Shown: piece by piece, positions 32,207 to 45,025 of the stretch
Layout of the letters: each line of letters starts with the position of its first letter
Position numbering within the stretch: position 1 is the first letter of the stretch
Assembly (NCBI GenBank): GCA_003427395.1
Contig: BFEA01000007.1
Location: forward strand, 4,440,652-4,504,651
Source of the DNA: Chara braunii
Lineage: Eukaryota > Streptophyta > Charophyceae > Charales > Characeae
Length of the DNA stretch: 64,000 bases
Direction of reading: 5' to 3'
Position numbers and translations under genes: made by a program
The notes under the pieces: model-generated
Databases searched by the model: none
Told to the model about the DNA's origin: nothing
Seen by the model: only the letters and a program-made list of their open reading frames with translations

Positions 32207-33908
32207 GCCGGTGTAACGAGCAGCTGCAAGGAGCGATGGCCGAGGCGCACGTAGGCACGTCACGCCGGCCAACTTACCAAAAGAACATCGAACAATCGTG
32301 GAACGTGCAATGAGCTGCCGAGACGCCGTGAAGTTCGGCTGTTTGAATTGCAGGTGAACCGAGCGTGTTGGATGCGTGGTGCATTCGTTTCTCTCTTCAC
32401 TCGCGTTTCTCGATGCAGAGATGAGGCCGTGCACTTCGCTGTCGATACGTTTTGGGCGAGCGGTGGCATCCGGTTACGGGCCGAAGCGGTCAGTGGTTCC
32501 TTCGCGCGCGCCGTTGTTCGGAGAGTGGTTATCTTGCAATCTCAGGGTGTGGTGTGGGTGGGTGTTGTTCGCAGCCAATCTTGTGAGCGGGTGTGGCGGG
32601 TTGTGTTGGATTGTGCGATGCCTTGCCATTGGAGACGGACGAACGGAAAGCCTCCACCTGTGCACGGGGGCGCAAAAGGAACACACCCCTTCCCCCCTAG
32701 ATCTACATGCGCCTGTTGCCGCAGGCACCACCAACAGAACTCGACGCAGGCGAAACCCAGGAGACAGAGGATAGTAGCGTTCATAGCCCACAACCTAAAC
32801 GCAACGGAACCGCAACGCAACGTGATCCTTCACGGTGTGCAGCATACCGAGACCACAGCATGGGGCACACGACGGGCACAAGCGCACATTCCAACAAGTC
32901 GGGCGGATGACGGGCCCAACCTCGCGCTGCTGTCGGCGGATGGATCGCGCATCCCACAAGTCTCCGCCCTCGCATATGGTAAGCTGCGGGTGCAGGGCCG
33001 ATACCACCTGCGCCACTCGGATGGCAAAGGGCGCAGAGCCTCCTCACCAAGTCGTGACACCTCAACATAAACTGAACGAGCCGTTGTGAGTGCGGACACG
33101 AAGACGACACCACAACAAAGTCGCAGCTGCTCTCCCCAAAACCTACGGGATGAGGGTGCCGAAGTTGAGAGTCGGTCACGGGCACCTCCGCCTCCACCAA
33201 CTACAAACAACCGCCAACCGGACCGCCGTCGGCGATCAAGAGTCAATCATCGCAAGAGGATGAGCGAGGGTGAACGCAACGATCCACAACCCGGCACCAT
33301 GACATAGGAAAGCTCCGACAACTGGGACCGCCTTCAGCGACGAGCGAGCTGTCGTGAAATAAGCCCTTCGAGAAAAACGACCATGGACCTGCACGGTGCC
33401 GCAAAAATGTTCTCTCGACCACCAAAGCACGACTCGCCCATCCCTCGCAAACTGGAAACCACCCAAAGCGTGTGCAGAGGGTCCCTCGTAACTCAAGTAC
33501 AAGGTCCAAAAAACCACCCCCGGAACGTCGCCTTCATCGACTGCAAGGGGGCTGCTAAGCACGCAGNCCCCTATAAGAGTGCAAACGAGACTCCGAACCG
33601 CTAGCCATCGACTGTTTGGCAGATTCGGAGGGTGCTCACTGAGCCATCCGTCGAGGGACCTGCACATGTTCCTTTCCAGCAGGCTGACTGAACAGACCCC
33701 AATGCCAATGTTTCGCTCGGGACCTCATCCCTTTCTGCTCTCAATAAAACGCCTCTGGACCTTGGATCTTGGGAGACCCTTTTTCTCAAGGGTGTTCCTA
33801 TGCCCGAGTGGCAGTGCGCGGTATCTGCTGCCCCCATAAAATTCGAAATTCAAAAGTTCATCCCATCTCCGTCCCTTCCACACACAAAGGGATAAGGGGA
33901 AGGACCGG
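32207..33908 (-). other. External transcribed/intergenic spacer of the rDNA unit
   Basis: GC-rich, gene-free DNA directly upstream of the 18S 5' end in its orientation; one undetermined base is at 33567. Overlapping long frames on both strands without motifs are typical of GC-rich spacer. No promoter motif could be identified. Confidence 0.55.
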
Positions 33909-34604
33909 TGTAGGCCAAACCCCGGTAGACTTTCGAGCCTTGGTCGACCCCACTACGGGTCCCAAATGGCTCGGCCCGCCCACGCTCATGCTCAGGGCGC
34001 GGGCCGTTCGTCGCAGGGTCACCCCCACCTAGTGCTTTGAGATGGATTGGGGTGGGCCATCGTGCGAGAGGGCTTTGACATTGGGGATGTAGCTCAGCCC
34101 TCACGCCGGGTGGTAGTCTCGCTGGTGATTTTCGCAAGCGCAAGTTTTTTATTCTTGATTATGTTCGCAGGCAATTGCTCCTTCCAATACTCAGGCAGTC
34201 CAAGGGGGTTTATTGAGAATTCCTCTTCTTTATGTACGTAGGCTAAGCGCCATCCTTAGGCCACGCACCATTTTCCTAAACACAGCAGTCCTGCGACATC
34301 ATCGGGGTGCGGTACCGCCGTCTTTCTACTAGCCCCCCGCCTTTTTTTTTTCTTGGTTTGACACATGCATCCCATCCATAGTTTCATTGCCTGCCCTTAG
34401 TCTTTCGGGGCTTTCATGTTGCATGCAAAGAATCACTCCACTCTTTCATCATGCAAGGCCACACCCCTCCCTCGATCCTTTGCCCAAAGCATCATAAACC
34501 AAAACCTGCCGCGGTAGAGTTCACACTGGGGCCTACGGCCCCTCCACTCGTTCATCTCTCCCCCCTTTCGCGTGCGTGTCCCTGACTCAGTCCCGCTCAA
34601 GTCA
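33909..34604. repeat. Long direct repeat, copy 1
   Basis: About 700 bp, begins TGTAGGCCAAACCCCGG and ends CTCAAGTCA. It is repeated at 62769-63987 with high identity apart from a 520-bp insertion in copy 2. It contains a segment resembling the 5' half of tRNA-Ala at 34083. It may be an IGS subrepeat or the terminal repeat of a very large element. Confidence 0.8.
34083..34097 (+). other. tRNA-Ala-like 5' end (A-box region) relic
   Basis: GGGGATGTAGCTCAG equals the start of a plant-type tRNA-Ala. It is followed after ~12 extra bp by TGGTAG and a CGCT...CGCAAG stretch like the D-arm and anticodon arm. There is no B box or acceptor 3' strand, so it is a fragment or chance match. Copy 2 (~62944) has two changes. 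Confidence 0.3.
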
Positions 34605-35024
34605 TCCCGAGCTACTCACCTTCACCGTCCCACACAAAGGCAAAGACCGGTACAATCCCCAATTGGGGTCAACACATAGCCCTTCCCGCATGCCTACTTT
34701 TCTTTCGATGCTTTGTCTTGCCCCATTCCTTTTGTCAAACACAACCAAGCTCTCTTCTTTTCATAGTCATGCGGTGCGGGTTCTATTTGAGTCAACTGAC
34801 CTTGCTTCAAGTTATATTTTTTCCAGAACTTTGTCTCCTCTCAGTCTTTCAAATGTCCTTCCTCTTCCTCCTTGGCGGCACAAGGGACCGACAACCCTTC
34901 CCTTGCCCTCTTTCTCCACCAAGTGAGGACTGTTTTCTTTCATCGTTCGTTCCCTGACAATGAAACAAGGAGAGTGGTGTAGGGTTAGTTATACGCCAAT
35001 TGGTGGAGGAGAGACAAAGAGCGA

Positions 35025-35026
<2 letters not shown>
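34605..35026. other. No gene recognised
   Basis: Pyrimidine-rich, gene-free DNA between the long repeat and the (GA)n tract. Confidence 0.4.
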
Positions 35027-35103
<77 letters not shown>

Positions 35104-35200
35104 AAGAATAGGTGAGAGAGAAAAAGAATAGGTGAGAGGGAGCAGAGAGGATGAGAGCGAGGGAGAGATAGGAAGAGAGAGAGGGAGAGAAAGATAAGGA
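35027..35200. repeat. (GA)n microsatellite
   Basis: Pure GA run of ~70 bp followed by imperfect GA-rich sequence. Confidence 0.95.
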
Positions 35201-35239
35201 AGGAGAGGGAAAATGGCAACTAGTCCTAATCAAATCATT

Positions 35240-35935
35240 CGTCCGTAATAGCAGCCAAATGTCGGCCACTCATCCCACAGTTGTAGCAGCCAAATGCCGG
35301 TCACCCATCCTGCAGTTTTAACAGCCAAATGTCGGTCACCCATCCCACAGTTGTAGCAGCCGAATGTTGGTCACCCATCCCACAGTTGAAGAACAATTAA
35401 GTGTGAAACGGAACACTACAACACACATGATTTTGACAAGGTGAAGGTTGAATAGATGAAAGCACATGCTCATGAGTGGAAAAGCAAACAAGTGTGAAAC
35501 GGAACACTACCACTCACATGGACTTGAGGGAGAGAAAGAGAAGGAAGGAGAGGGAAAAGAGCAACTAGTCCTAATCAAATCATTCGTCCGTAAGAGCAGC
35601 CAAATTTCGGTCACTCATCCCACAACAGTAGCAGTCAAATGTCGGTCACCCATCCCACAGTTGTAGCAACCAAATGTCGGTCACCCATCCCACAGTTGAA
35701 GAACAATTAAGTGTGAAACGGAACACTACCACACACATGATCTTGACAAGGTGAAGGTTGAATAGATGAAAGCACATGCTCATGACTGGAAGAGCAAACA
35801 AGTGTGAAACGAAACACTATCACCCACATGGACTTGACAAATTGAAGGTCGAACTAGTGAAAGCACATGCTCATGGGTGGAAGAACAAATAAGTGCGGAA
35901 CGGAATACTATCACACACATGAACGAGAGATGGTT
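35240..35935. repeat. Mixed tandem repeats (34-40 bp and ~90 bp units)
   Basis: Copies of a ~35-bp unit (CAGCCAAATGTCGGTCACCC) at 35250-35390 and 35595-35700 alternate with ~90-bp units containing GTGTGAAACGGAACACTAC and CTTGACAAGGTGAAGGTTGA. The latter unit recurs as a long array at 38345-39065. Confidence 0.85.
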
Positions 35936-36019
35936 AACCGGTGCATATATTTTCAGGTCTCCTTTCCAGGCAGTTCAGCCACTGTAGGTTACTACACCAC
36001 TTTCAGATTGTGTGTGAAT

Positions 36020-36760
36020 CTATATATGGGGTTGCCTGAAACCCCCTTCAGGCAGTTCAACCACTTCAGGTTGATACACCACTTTCAGATTCCCTACAGA
36101 TCCATTGCAAATGGTGGGATGGGGGTACCTGAAACCCCTTTCAGAAGCTTCAGCCACTTCAGCGGTTTCAGGTCCCCACCTGAAATTCCTGAAATGACCT
36201 GAAGTGGCTGAAGCTTTTGAAAGGGGTTTCAGGTACCCCCATCCAACCATTTGGATGGGGGTGCCTGAAACCCCTTTTTAAAAGCTTCACCCACTTCAGC
36301 AGTTTCAGGTCCCCACCTGAAATTCTTGAAATGACCTGACGTGGCTAAAGCTTCTGAAAGGGGTTTCAGGTACCCCCATCCAACCATTTGGATGATGGTA
36401 CTTGAAACCCCTTTCAGAAGTTTCAGCCACTTCAGCGGTTTCAGGTCCCCACCTGAAATTCCTGAAATGACCTGAAGTGGTTGAAGCTTCTGAAAGGGGT
36501 TTCAGGTACCAATTCCAACCATTTGGATGGGGGTACCTGAAACCCCATTTAGAAGCTTAAGCCACTTCAGCGGTTTCAGATTGAAATTCCGGAAATGACA
36601 TGAAGTGGCTGAAACTTTTGAAAGGGGTTTCAGATATCCCCATCCAAGCATTTGGATGCGGGTATCTGAATTCCCATTCAGAAGCTTCAACCACTTCAGC
36701 AGTTTCAGGCCCCCACCTGAAATTCATTAAATGATATGAAGTGGCTGAAAAAACAGACAG
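36020..36760. repeat. 136-bp tandem array of palindromic units
   Basis: About five units (starts of CCATTTGGATG near 36247, 36383, 36519 and 36648). Each unit is itself a long imperfect palindrome: GGGGGTACCTGAAACCCCTTT ... on one arm returns as AAAGGGGTTTCAGGTACCCCC on the other, around a centre near CCCCACCTGAAATT. Each unit could fold into a ~60-bp hairpin. Confidence 0.9.
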
Positions 36761-36939
36761 GAAAAAAAAAAAAAAACCTTGTCATGCAAACCACCCGAAA
36801 CTTTTGAAATGACCTAAGTGTCTTTAGGCTATTTCAGCGGTTTCGGACCACTTCAGAATCTTTCATTCTGAAATTCTACGTGGTCGTTAACCGCGAGTGA
36901 CATGCATTTGGCAAGTGAGAGTGAGAGTAGTGAAAGATC

Positions 36940-38345
36940 AACATATAAGAAGTTGAACAACTAAATGAGAACCGGAACACTACCGAGACTACAGACTTGA
37001 AAAGGTGAGAGTAAGCACATACACATGAGAAGTTGAACAACCAAATGAGAACCGGAATATTACAAAGTCATGAACTTGACAAGATGAGATAAAACACATA
37101 CACATGAGAAGGTGAACAGCCAAATGAGAACCGGAACACTACTAAGAGTATGAACTTGACAAGGTGAGGGTGAAAGCACATACATATGAGAAGTTGAACA
37201 GCCAAGTGAGAACCGGAACACTACTAAGTCATGGACTTGACAAGATGAGGGAAAACACATACATATGAGAAGTTGAACAACCAAGTGAGAACCGAAACAC
37301 TACTAAGTCATGAAGTTGACAAGATGAGAGAAAGCACATACATATGAGAAGTTGAACAACCAGGTGAGAACCAGAACACTACCAAGAGTTTGAACTTGGC
37401 AAAGTGAGAGTAAGCACATACACATGAGAAGTTGAACAGCCAAATGAGAACCGAAATACTACTAAGTCATGAACTTCCCAAGATGAGAGAAAACATATAC
37501 ACATGAGAAGTTGAGTAACCAAGTGAGAACCAAAACACTACTAAGTCATGAAGTTGACAAGATCAGAGAAAACACATATATATGAGAAGTTGAACAAGTA
37601 ATTGAGAACCGGAACACTACCAAGAGTACGAACCTGACAAGGTGAGAATAAGCACATACACATGAGAAGTTGAACAACCAAATGAGAACCGGAATACTAC
37701 CATGTTATGAGATTGACAAGATAAGAGAACGTACATACACATGAGAAGTTGAACAGCCAAATGAAAACCAGAACACTACTAAGAGTATGAGCTTGACAAG
37801 GTCAGGGTGAAAACACGTACACATGAGAAGTTTAACAGCCAAGTAAGAACCGGAACACTTCTCAGTCATGAACTTGACAAGATGAGGGAAAACACATACA
37901 TGTGAGAAGTTGAACAGCCAAGTGAAAACCGGAACACTACTAAGTCATGAAGTTGACAAGATGAGAGAAAACACATACATATGAGAAGTTAAACAGCGAA
38001 GTGAGAATCGGAACACTACCAAGAGTTTGAACTTGACAAAGTGAGAGTAAGCACATACACATGAGACGTTGAACAACCAAATAAGAACCGAAATACTACT
38101 AAGTCATGAATTTGACAAGATGAGAGAAAGCACATACACATGAGAAGTTGAACAGCCGAGTGAGAACCGGAATACTACGAAGTTATGAAGTTGACAAGAT
38201 GGGAGAAAGCACATACATATGAGAAGTTGAACAACTAATTGAGAACCGGAACACTACCAAGAGTACGAACCTGACAAGGTGAGAGTAAGCACATACACAT
38301 GAGAAGTTGAACAGCCAAATGAGAACCGGAATACTACCATGAGTT
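36940..38345. repeat. ~80-bp satellite array
   Basis: About 17 units of 79-81 bp containing GAGAAGTTGAACAACCAA, GAGAACCGGAACACTAC and ACTTGACAAGATGAGAG. Shared GGAACACTAC...GAACTTGACAA blocks show common descent with the ~90-bp family that follows. Confidence 0.92.
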
Positions 38346-39065
38346 TGATCTTGACAAAGTGAAGATTGAACTAGTGAAAGCACATGTACATGGGTGAAAG
38401 AACAACCAAGTGTGAAACGGAACACTACCACATACATGAACTTGACAAAGTGAAGGTTAAACTAGTGAAAGCACATGCACGTGAGGGGAAGAGTCATCAA
38501 GCGTGAAACGGAACACTACAACACACATCATCTTGATAAGGCGAAGGTTCAACTAGTGAAAGCACATGCACATGAATGAAAAAGCAACAAAGTGTGAATC
38601 AGAACACTACCACATGCTTGAACTTGACAAAACGAAGGTTGAACTAGTGAAAGCACACGCACATGAACGAAAAAGCAACCAAGTGTGAAACGGAATACTA
38701 CCACATGCTTGAACTTGACAATATAAAGGTTGAACTATTGAAAGCACACGAACATGAGCGGAAAAGCAACCGAGTGTGAAACGGAACACTACAACACACA
38801 TGAACTTGACAAAGTGAAGATTAAACTAGTGAAAGTACATGCACATGAGTGGAAGGGCAACCAAGTGTGAAACGGAACACTCCAGCACACATGAACTTGA
38901 CAAGGTGAAGGTTGAACTAGTGAAGGCACATGCACATGAGTGGAAGAGCAACCAAGTGTGAAAGGAAACACTACAACACACATGAGCTTGACAAAATGAA
39001 GGTTGAACTAGTGAAAGCACATGCACATGAGTGGAAGAGTCACCAAGTGTGAAACGGAACACGAC
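38345..39065. repeat. ~90-bp satellite array
   Basis: About eight units with GTGTGAAACGGAACACTAC, GAACTTGACAAAGTGAAGG and AGCACATGCACATGAGTGG. It follows the ~80-bp array directly and also appears, interspersed, at 35.4-35.9 kb. Confidence 0.92.
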
Positions 39066-40995
39066 TTAACTACTATGTGATTGAAAGCATGGGCTAGACT
39101 AGATCAAAACCCAAGATTGGAGCATGACAAGCAATCAAGAATCAATTGGGACATCACGTACTAGTATGTGAATGAATAGTATGAACTAGACTAGATCAAA
39201 GCACAAGATTGAAGCATGAGATGACCTAAGGAAGAATCGAGACATCACTAATTACTATATGAGTGAAAAACACGAGTTAGACTAGATCAAAACACAAGTT
39301 TGAAGCACGAGATCATCCAAGGAAGAAGCGGAACATCACCTACTGTCATGTGAGTGAAAAACATGAGTTAGACTCAGATCAAATCACAAGATTGAAGCAT
39401 TAGATCAACCAAGGAAGAATCGGGACATCACCTACTACTATGTGGAGGAAAAGCATGAGCTAGACTAGAGAAAAACACAAGATTGAAGCATGAGATAATC
39501 CAAGGAAGAAGCGGAACATCACCTACTATCATGTGAGTGAAAAACATGAGTTAGACTAGATCAAAACACAAGATTGAAGCATGAGATCAACCAAGGAAGA
39601 ATCAGGGCATCACCTACTACCATGTGAGTGAAAAACATGAGCTAGACTAGATCAAAACACAAGTTTGAAGCATGAGACCAACCACGGAAAAATCGAGATA
39701 TCACCATGTACAATATGAATGAAAAACATAAGTTAGACTAAATCAAAACACAAGTTTGAAGCTTGAGATTAACCAAAGGAAGAATCGGGACATCACCTAC
39801 TATTATATTAAAGAAAAGCATGAGCTAGACTAGATCAAAACACAAGTTTGAAGCATGAGATCAACCAAGGAAGAATGTGAACATCACCAATTACTATATG
39901 AGTGAAAAGCATGAGCTACACTAGATCAAAACATAAGTTTGAAGCATGAGATCAACCAAGGAAAAATTTGAACATCACCAACTATCATGTGAGTGAAAAG
40001 CATGAGCTAGACCAGATCAAAACACAAGTTTGAGGCATGAGATCAACCAAGGAAGAATCAGAACATCACCAATTACTATATGAGTGGAAAGCATGTGCTA
40101 GACTCGATTAAAACACAAGTTTGAAGCATGAGATCAACCAAGGAAGAATCGGAACATCACCAACTATTATGTGAGTGAAAAGCATGAGCTAGACCAGATC
40201 AAAACACAAGTTTGAAGCATGAGATCAACCAAGGAAGAATCGGGACATCACCTACTACCATGTGAGTGGAAAGCGTGAGCTAGACTAGAGAAAAACACAA
40301 GATTGAGGCATGAGATCATCCAAGGAAGAAGCGGAACATCTACTATCATGTGAGTGAAAAGCATGAGTTAGACTAGATCAAAACACAAGATTGAAGTATG
40401 AGATAAACCAAGGAAGAATCGAGACATCATATGTGAAGGAAAAACATGAACTATACTAGAGAAAAACACAAGATTAAAACATGAGATCATCCAAGGAAGA
40501 AGCAGAACATCACCTACTATCGTGTGAGTGAAAAACATGAGTAAGAATAGATCAAAACACAAGATTGAAGCGTGAGATCAACCAGGGAAGAATCGGGACA
40601 TCACCTACTACTATGTGAGTGAAAAACATGAGCTAGACTAGAGAAAAATACAAAATTGAAGGATGAGATCATCCAAGGAAGAAGCGGAACATCATCTACT
40701 ATCATGTGAGTGAAAAGCATAACTTAGACTAGATCAAAACACAAGATTGAAGCGTGAGATCAACCAAGGAAGAATCGGGACATCACCTACTACTCTGTGA
40801 AGGAAAAGCATGAGCTAGACTAGAGAAAAACGCAAGATTGAAGCATGAGATTATCCAAGGAAAAAGTGGAACATCACCTACTATCATGTTAGTGAAAAGC
40901 ATGAGTTAGACTAGATCAAAACACAAGATTGAAGCATGAGATCATCCAAGGAAGAATCGGAACATCACCTACGACTATGTGAGTGAAAAAGCATG
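39065..40995. repeat. ~92-bp satellite array
   Basis: About 21 units with CATCACCTACTACTATGTGA, CATGAGCTAGACTAGATC and CAAGATTGAAGCATGAGA. Apart from the general A-rich composition it is unrelated to the preceding arrays. Confidence 0.92.
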
Positions 40996-41019
40996 AGCTC
41001 GGCTAGGGTCTCTAGGAAG

Positions 41020-41067
41020 GAGAAGAGGAAGAATAAGAAGAAGAAGATAAAGAAGAAGGAGAAGAAA

Positions 41068-41099
<32 letters not shown>

Positions 41100-41280
41100 G
41101 AAGAAGAAGAAGAAGAGAGTCAAGAAGAAGAAAAAGAAGAAGAAAACGAAGAAGAAGAAGAGGAAGAAGAAGAAGAGGAAGAAGGAGAAGCAGAAGAAGA
41201 ACAAGAAGAAGAAGAAGAAGAAAAAGAAGAAGAAGGAGGAAAAAGAAAAAGAAGAAGAAGAAGAAGGAGAAGGAGAAAGA
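41020..41280. repeat. (AAG)n / (AAT)n microsatellite
   Basis: AAG repeats with an internal (AAT)n stretch at ~41067-41098. Poly-Lys and poly-Phe/Leu frames here are artefacts. Confidence 0.95.
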
Positions 41281-44200
41281 TCTCCTCCTTTCCACTTACC
41301 TCCTTGAGGTCTTGGAGATGGAGCCCCAACCTTGATGAAGCTTCTTCTCTCTTGCCCAAGTACCACCTTGGCTATGACTCTCTTCTTCATCAAGCCCTTC
41401 GCTCCTTCCTCTCTCAACTCTACCCAAGCTATGACAAATTTCTCCTATTATGGCTATGGAGTCCTCCCCTCTAGAAGGGCTAGTGAGACTCTCTCTAGCC
41501 TCTCTCTCTTCCTCACACCCTGGGGGGCTATGGCGGATCACCTCCCTATGCAAGCCTCACCTCCACTAACCTTTAGAGCTCTCTCTCCTAGCTCACAGTC
41601 TCCTCTAAGCTCTCCAACTGGTAGGGGTTCCACTCTCCTCTCTCCAAGTGAAAAAGTGTTCTTATGAGCTCACTTGGGCAACATGGGCACTCCTCATGCA
41701 AATGCGAGTGTGACGGACTGTATCCTCAACTTATATAGGTTGAAACCAGCACTCCGGCCAGCCCATGGGCCTCCCCATGTGCCTTGAGGTGAACTGAGGT
41801 ACCCCCAAGGCAAAATTTCACCACTAGGCCCTTCCGGAGGTACCTGGGCCTTATTTTGGCCAAGTACATGGAGTCCGAGTGATTGGTAGCAACTCGGATT
41901 GCCTCTTGGTCTCCTTCAGCATCTTTTCTATTTCAAAATGTTGCCCCCCTTGGGTCCTAATGCCCAAGGGGCAACCCTATATGAGAAAAAAAAACCTAGT
42001 GAACCGTTTTCTCAATTTTTTAAGTTTCTACCCCATTTTTAGTAGGCCGAGGTATTTTTTCATTCCTCGGTGCAATTTCAGCATTGCCTTGGATCTGGTT
42101 GAGATCCAATGCCAACAATATTCCGAGTTACCCCCAAGTAACCCTTGCTTCAGATTTGGGCCCCTAAGTTCAATTTTTCAACTTTTGGTACATTTGGCTC
42201 TCTTTTTGGGCCAAATGCACAATTTTATCTCTTTCCCTCTTTTATTTCTTTGCATTTTGGGCTGCCACCTCATTCCGAAGCTGACCATTTTGAGCTGGCC
42301 CACAAAAACGGTTAGTTCCTCTCCACCATGAGATCGGATCTCAGATCTATGACCATTCCATTTGCATTTTCTTTTAGGGTCATATCTCTGTAATCCGGAT
42401 TGCCCTCCCCCATTCTAGGAGGGATGAGGTCACAGTTGGGACCTGTCAGTCCCTACTGTGCGGTTCCCAATAGGCCGACACATTCTCCTTTACTCTTTTC
42501 TCCCCTTTGTCTCATTCTTCCTCAATTTTCTTTCATTTTTTTATTTTTTATTTTTATTTTTGATGTGACAAGTGTCAATTAGCCGTTGAGTCTTCTTCTA
42601 GGTGATGGATCTTCATCCATGGCCAGATTCAGATTCAGCAGTTAACCGTTATATCTCGAATTACAATAGTGACACCCCCATGCTCCTAGAAGAGACGGTT
42701 AACGGAGACCTCAATTTTCGGACAACTTGTCAGGTCATTTATAACAAAATCCAAGGGTCATTTTAACCAAACTTGTCATCGATTCAGAGAGTGGAGATCA
42801 TACTAACTACTTACAAAAACAAAATTGAAAAAAAAACTTTAAAAAGTTATAAAATAGCAAGGGAAAAATGTGTTTTCATGCAAAATTCACTCATTTCGGT
42901 TTTCAGGGTTTTCAGGATTTTTCAGGACTAGCCAAAATAGTCAATTCTAGGACCCTAACAAACACCAAACTTGGCACACATAGACCTTGACCAAAAATAA
43001 AACAGGACAAAAAAAAAAAACAGAAAAAATTAAAAAAAATGATCTTCAATGCACTTTTCAAGGTTGAGGGGGTTAATCAGGGCTGAAAAAAAAAAAAAAA
43101 AATGATCTCCAATACACTTTTCAGGGTTGAGGGGGTTAACCAGGGCTGAAAAGTGGGGGTCCCTGTTAACCGCTTGTGGCTCCTAGGGGGCTTCATTTTG
43201 TCTCCGTTATTCCTAATTTTCAGCCCCCAATGCTCCGATTTTCTTTGGACAGCCTATTATCTCATGCCTAACTAGTCCGGGATATCTCGGACTGCTGGGC
43301 AGCCCTCCTTGCACCATTATTCCACTTCCTTTTCTCTCATGACTCTCTCACTTGTCCCCACTAGTGGTGCTAATATTTTCTACGGTATAGATCCTCGATC
43401 TTGAAGGCGCCATTTGCTTTGTGCAATTATTTCTTTTGTTGGCTCATGGTTCCCTTTGGACATCTCAAGTCCCCGCCACTTTCCCCGTACTAATCCCGTT
43501 TTCTTCTCCCGCTGGTAGTCCGACCAGTAGTCCCGCCGGCGCATACCCCATTTTTTCACTATTATTATTTGGACCACTTACTCCCCGACAACATCCCGGA
43601 TGGTGTCCCATTTTTATTTTGGGACCTCATTGCCCTTGGTGACTCCAATATCCCTTTCTTAGGTGCCACATGTGTGCCGATTTTTCTTTGTCGCGAGATC
43701 TCATCTCATGGTTGTCGTTTACCGTCTTTTCTTGCCCCGTGTCAAAATCACTTATCTCTAGCCTTTTGGGCTTGTCGTGGCCTATTTTCTTTTACCCTAG
43801 GCATCCTTATGCAGTCCGTTATTTCTCGGACTGCAATCGTGGTCATTTCCCTGGTCCCACAACCCCACAACTTGCCCCACACTAAAAGAAAATGAAACGT
43901 TTAATTCCCAAGTGCATCCGGGCTCAATGTTGATTTCGGATGCACTTAAAACATGTGTTTTCCCTTCCCCATGCAGTCCGTTGCAACTCGGACTGCAATA
44001 GGGGTCAATTCCCTAGCCCCAATGCCCCACAACTAGCCCTCAACAGACAACGTCCAAGTGCATCCAGACTCAATTTTGGCTCCGGATGCACCTAAAACAT
44101 GTGTTTCTCCTTCCCCATGTAATCCGTTGTATTTCGGTTGCATGGGGCCTTAATTTTTCTTGATTTTCTTTGCAAAATCAAAAGAAAATCAAGGTCCTTT

Positions 44201-44782
44201 GCAACCACCATATTCCAGGATGAATTTGGTCATGGATGTATCTCTTCAAGTGACTGTTTTGACCGTGAAGGTCTTTTTCTCTTTTCTTTATTTTCTTTTA
44301 TTTTCTTTTTCTTTTTCTTCCTTTCTTGGACAGTAGGGACCTGCCGGTCCCTACTTGTGGCAGTCCCCACTGACGGCCAACTCACTCACTCTCTCTTACT
44401 TTTTTTGTCTTATTCTCCCATTTGGTTTTTTTTTTTCTTTTTTTTTTCTTAGCATGCCAAGTGTCAAGTGGTCGTTAAGGCTCTTTTCTAGGCGCTCCCT
44501 CTTAGTTTTGACCCTTCCTATGCCCAAGATGCAGTCCGTTATATCTCGGACTGCAATAATGGCCTCCTCATGCCCATGGGAGCTTCCTTGTACCTTTATT
44601 TTTCTCCCACAGTGGCGCCTCCTACTCCGATTTTCTCCCGGATGCCTATTTTTTACATGGGGACTCTTTTGACTCAATTTTCTCGAGGGAGGATGATCCA
44701 AGATTTTTCGGATTGCTCTCATGCCTCCCACTTCAAGTTTCTTTACTTTTTCTTTTCATTTTGGCATTCCTGTTCCGCCAGT
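41281..44782. other. Low-complexity region with dispersed hairpins, no gene
   Basis: CT-rich at 41.3-41.65 kb, with a TATA-like CCTATATAAG on the minus strand (41730-41739) that could be an LTR-type promoter. From 41.8 kb on it carries a dispersed inverted motif (GCAGTCCG ... CGGACTGC) and two diverged copies of a ~180-bp block (42434-42610 and 44330-44510, including GGGACCTG and GTCCCTACT). A second hairpin type (GTGCATCCGG ... TCCGGATGCAC-like) is at 43912 and 44055. No coding region was recognised. Confidence 0.5.
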
Positions 44783-45025
44783 GGTCTCGACACTTTGTCC
44801 CGCCGATGGTCCCCGACACCTTGTCCTATCGGCGGTCCCCAATACTTTTTCCCGTCGGCGGTCCCCGACACTTTGTCCCGTCGGCGGTTCTCGACACTTA
44901 GTCCCGCCGGTGGTTCCAAACACTTTGTCCCGTCGGCGGTTCTCGACACTTAGTCCCGCCGGCGGTCCCCGACACTTAGTCCCGCCAGTGGTCCCCGACA
45001 CTTAGTCCCACCGGTGGTCCCTGAC
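44783..45025. repeat. 26-bp tandem repeat
   Basis: About nine units of 26 bp of the type GGTCCCCGACACTTTGTCCC + GTCGGC, with alternating variants (GGTTCTCGACACTTAGTCCC). Not a CRISPR array: units are contiguous, without spacers. Confidence 0.9.

Noticed and set aside
32348-33246. Long overlapping frames on both strands
   Set aside because: GC-rich rDNA spacer produces long frames by composition; no motifs, and the frames overlap on opposite strands.
34083-34160. Functional tRNA-Ala gene
   Set aside because: Only the 5' ~15 nt match; there is no B box, acceptor 3' strand or terminator, and the second copy carries substitutions.
40993-41417. Poly-Lys and poly-Phe/Leu frames
   Set aside because: Products of the (AAG)n/(AAT)n tract.
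44783-45025. CRISPR-like array
   Set aside because: Units are contiguous 26-bp tandem repeats without unique spacers, in a eukaryotic context. The same holds for the 38-, 60-, 80-, 90- and 92-bp arrays.
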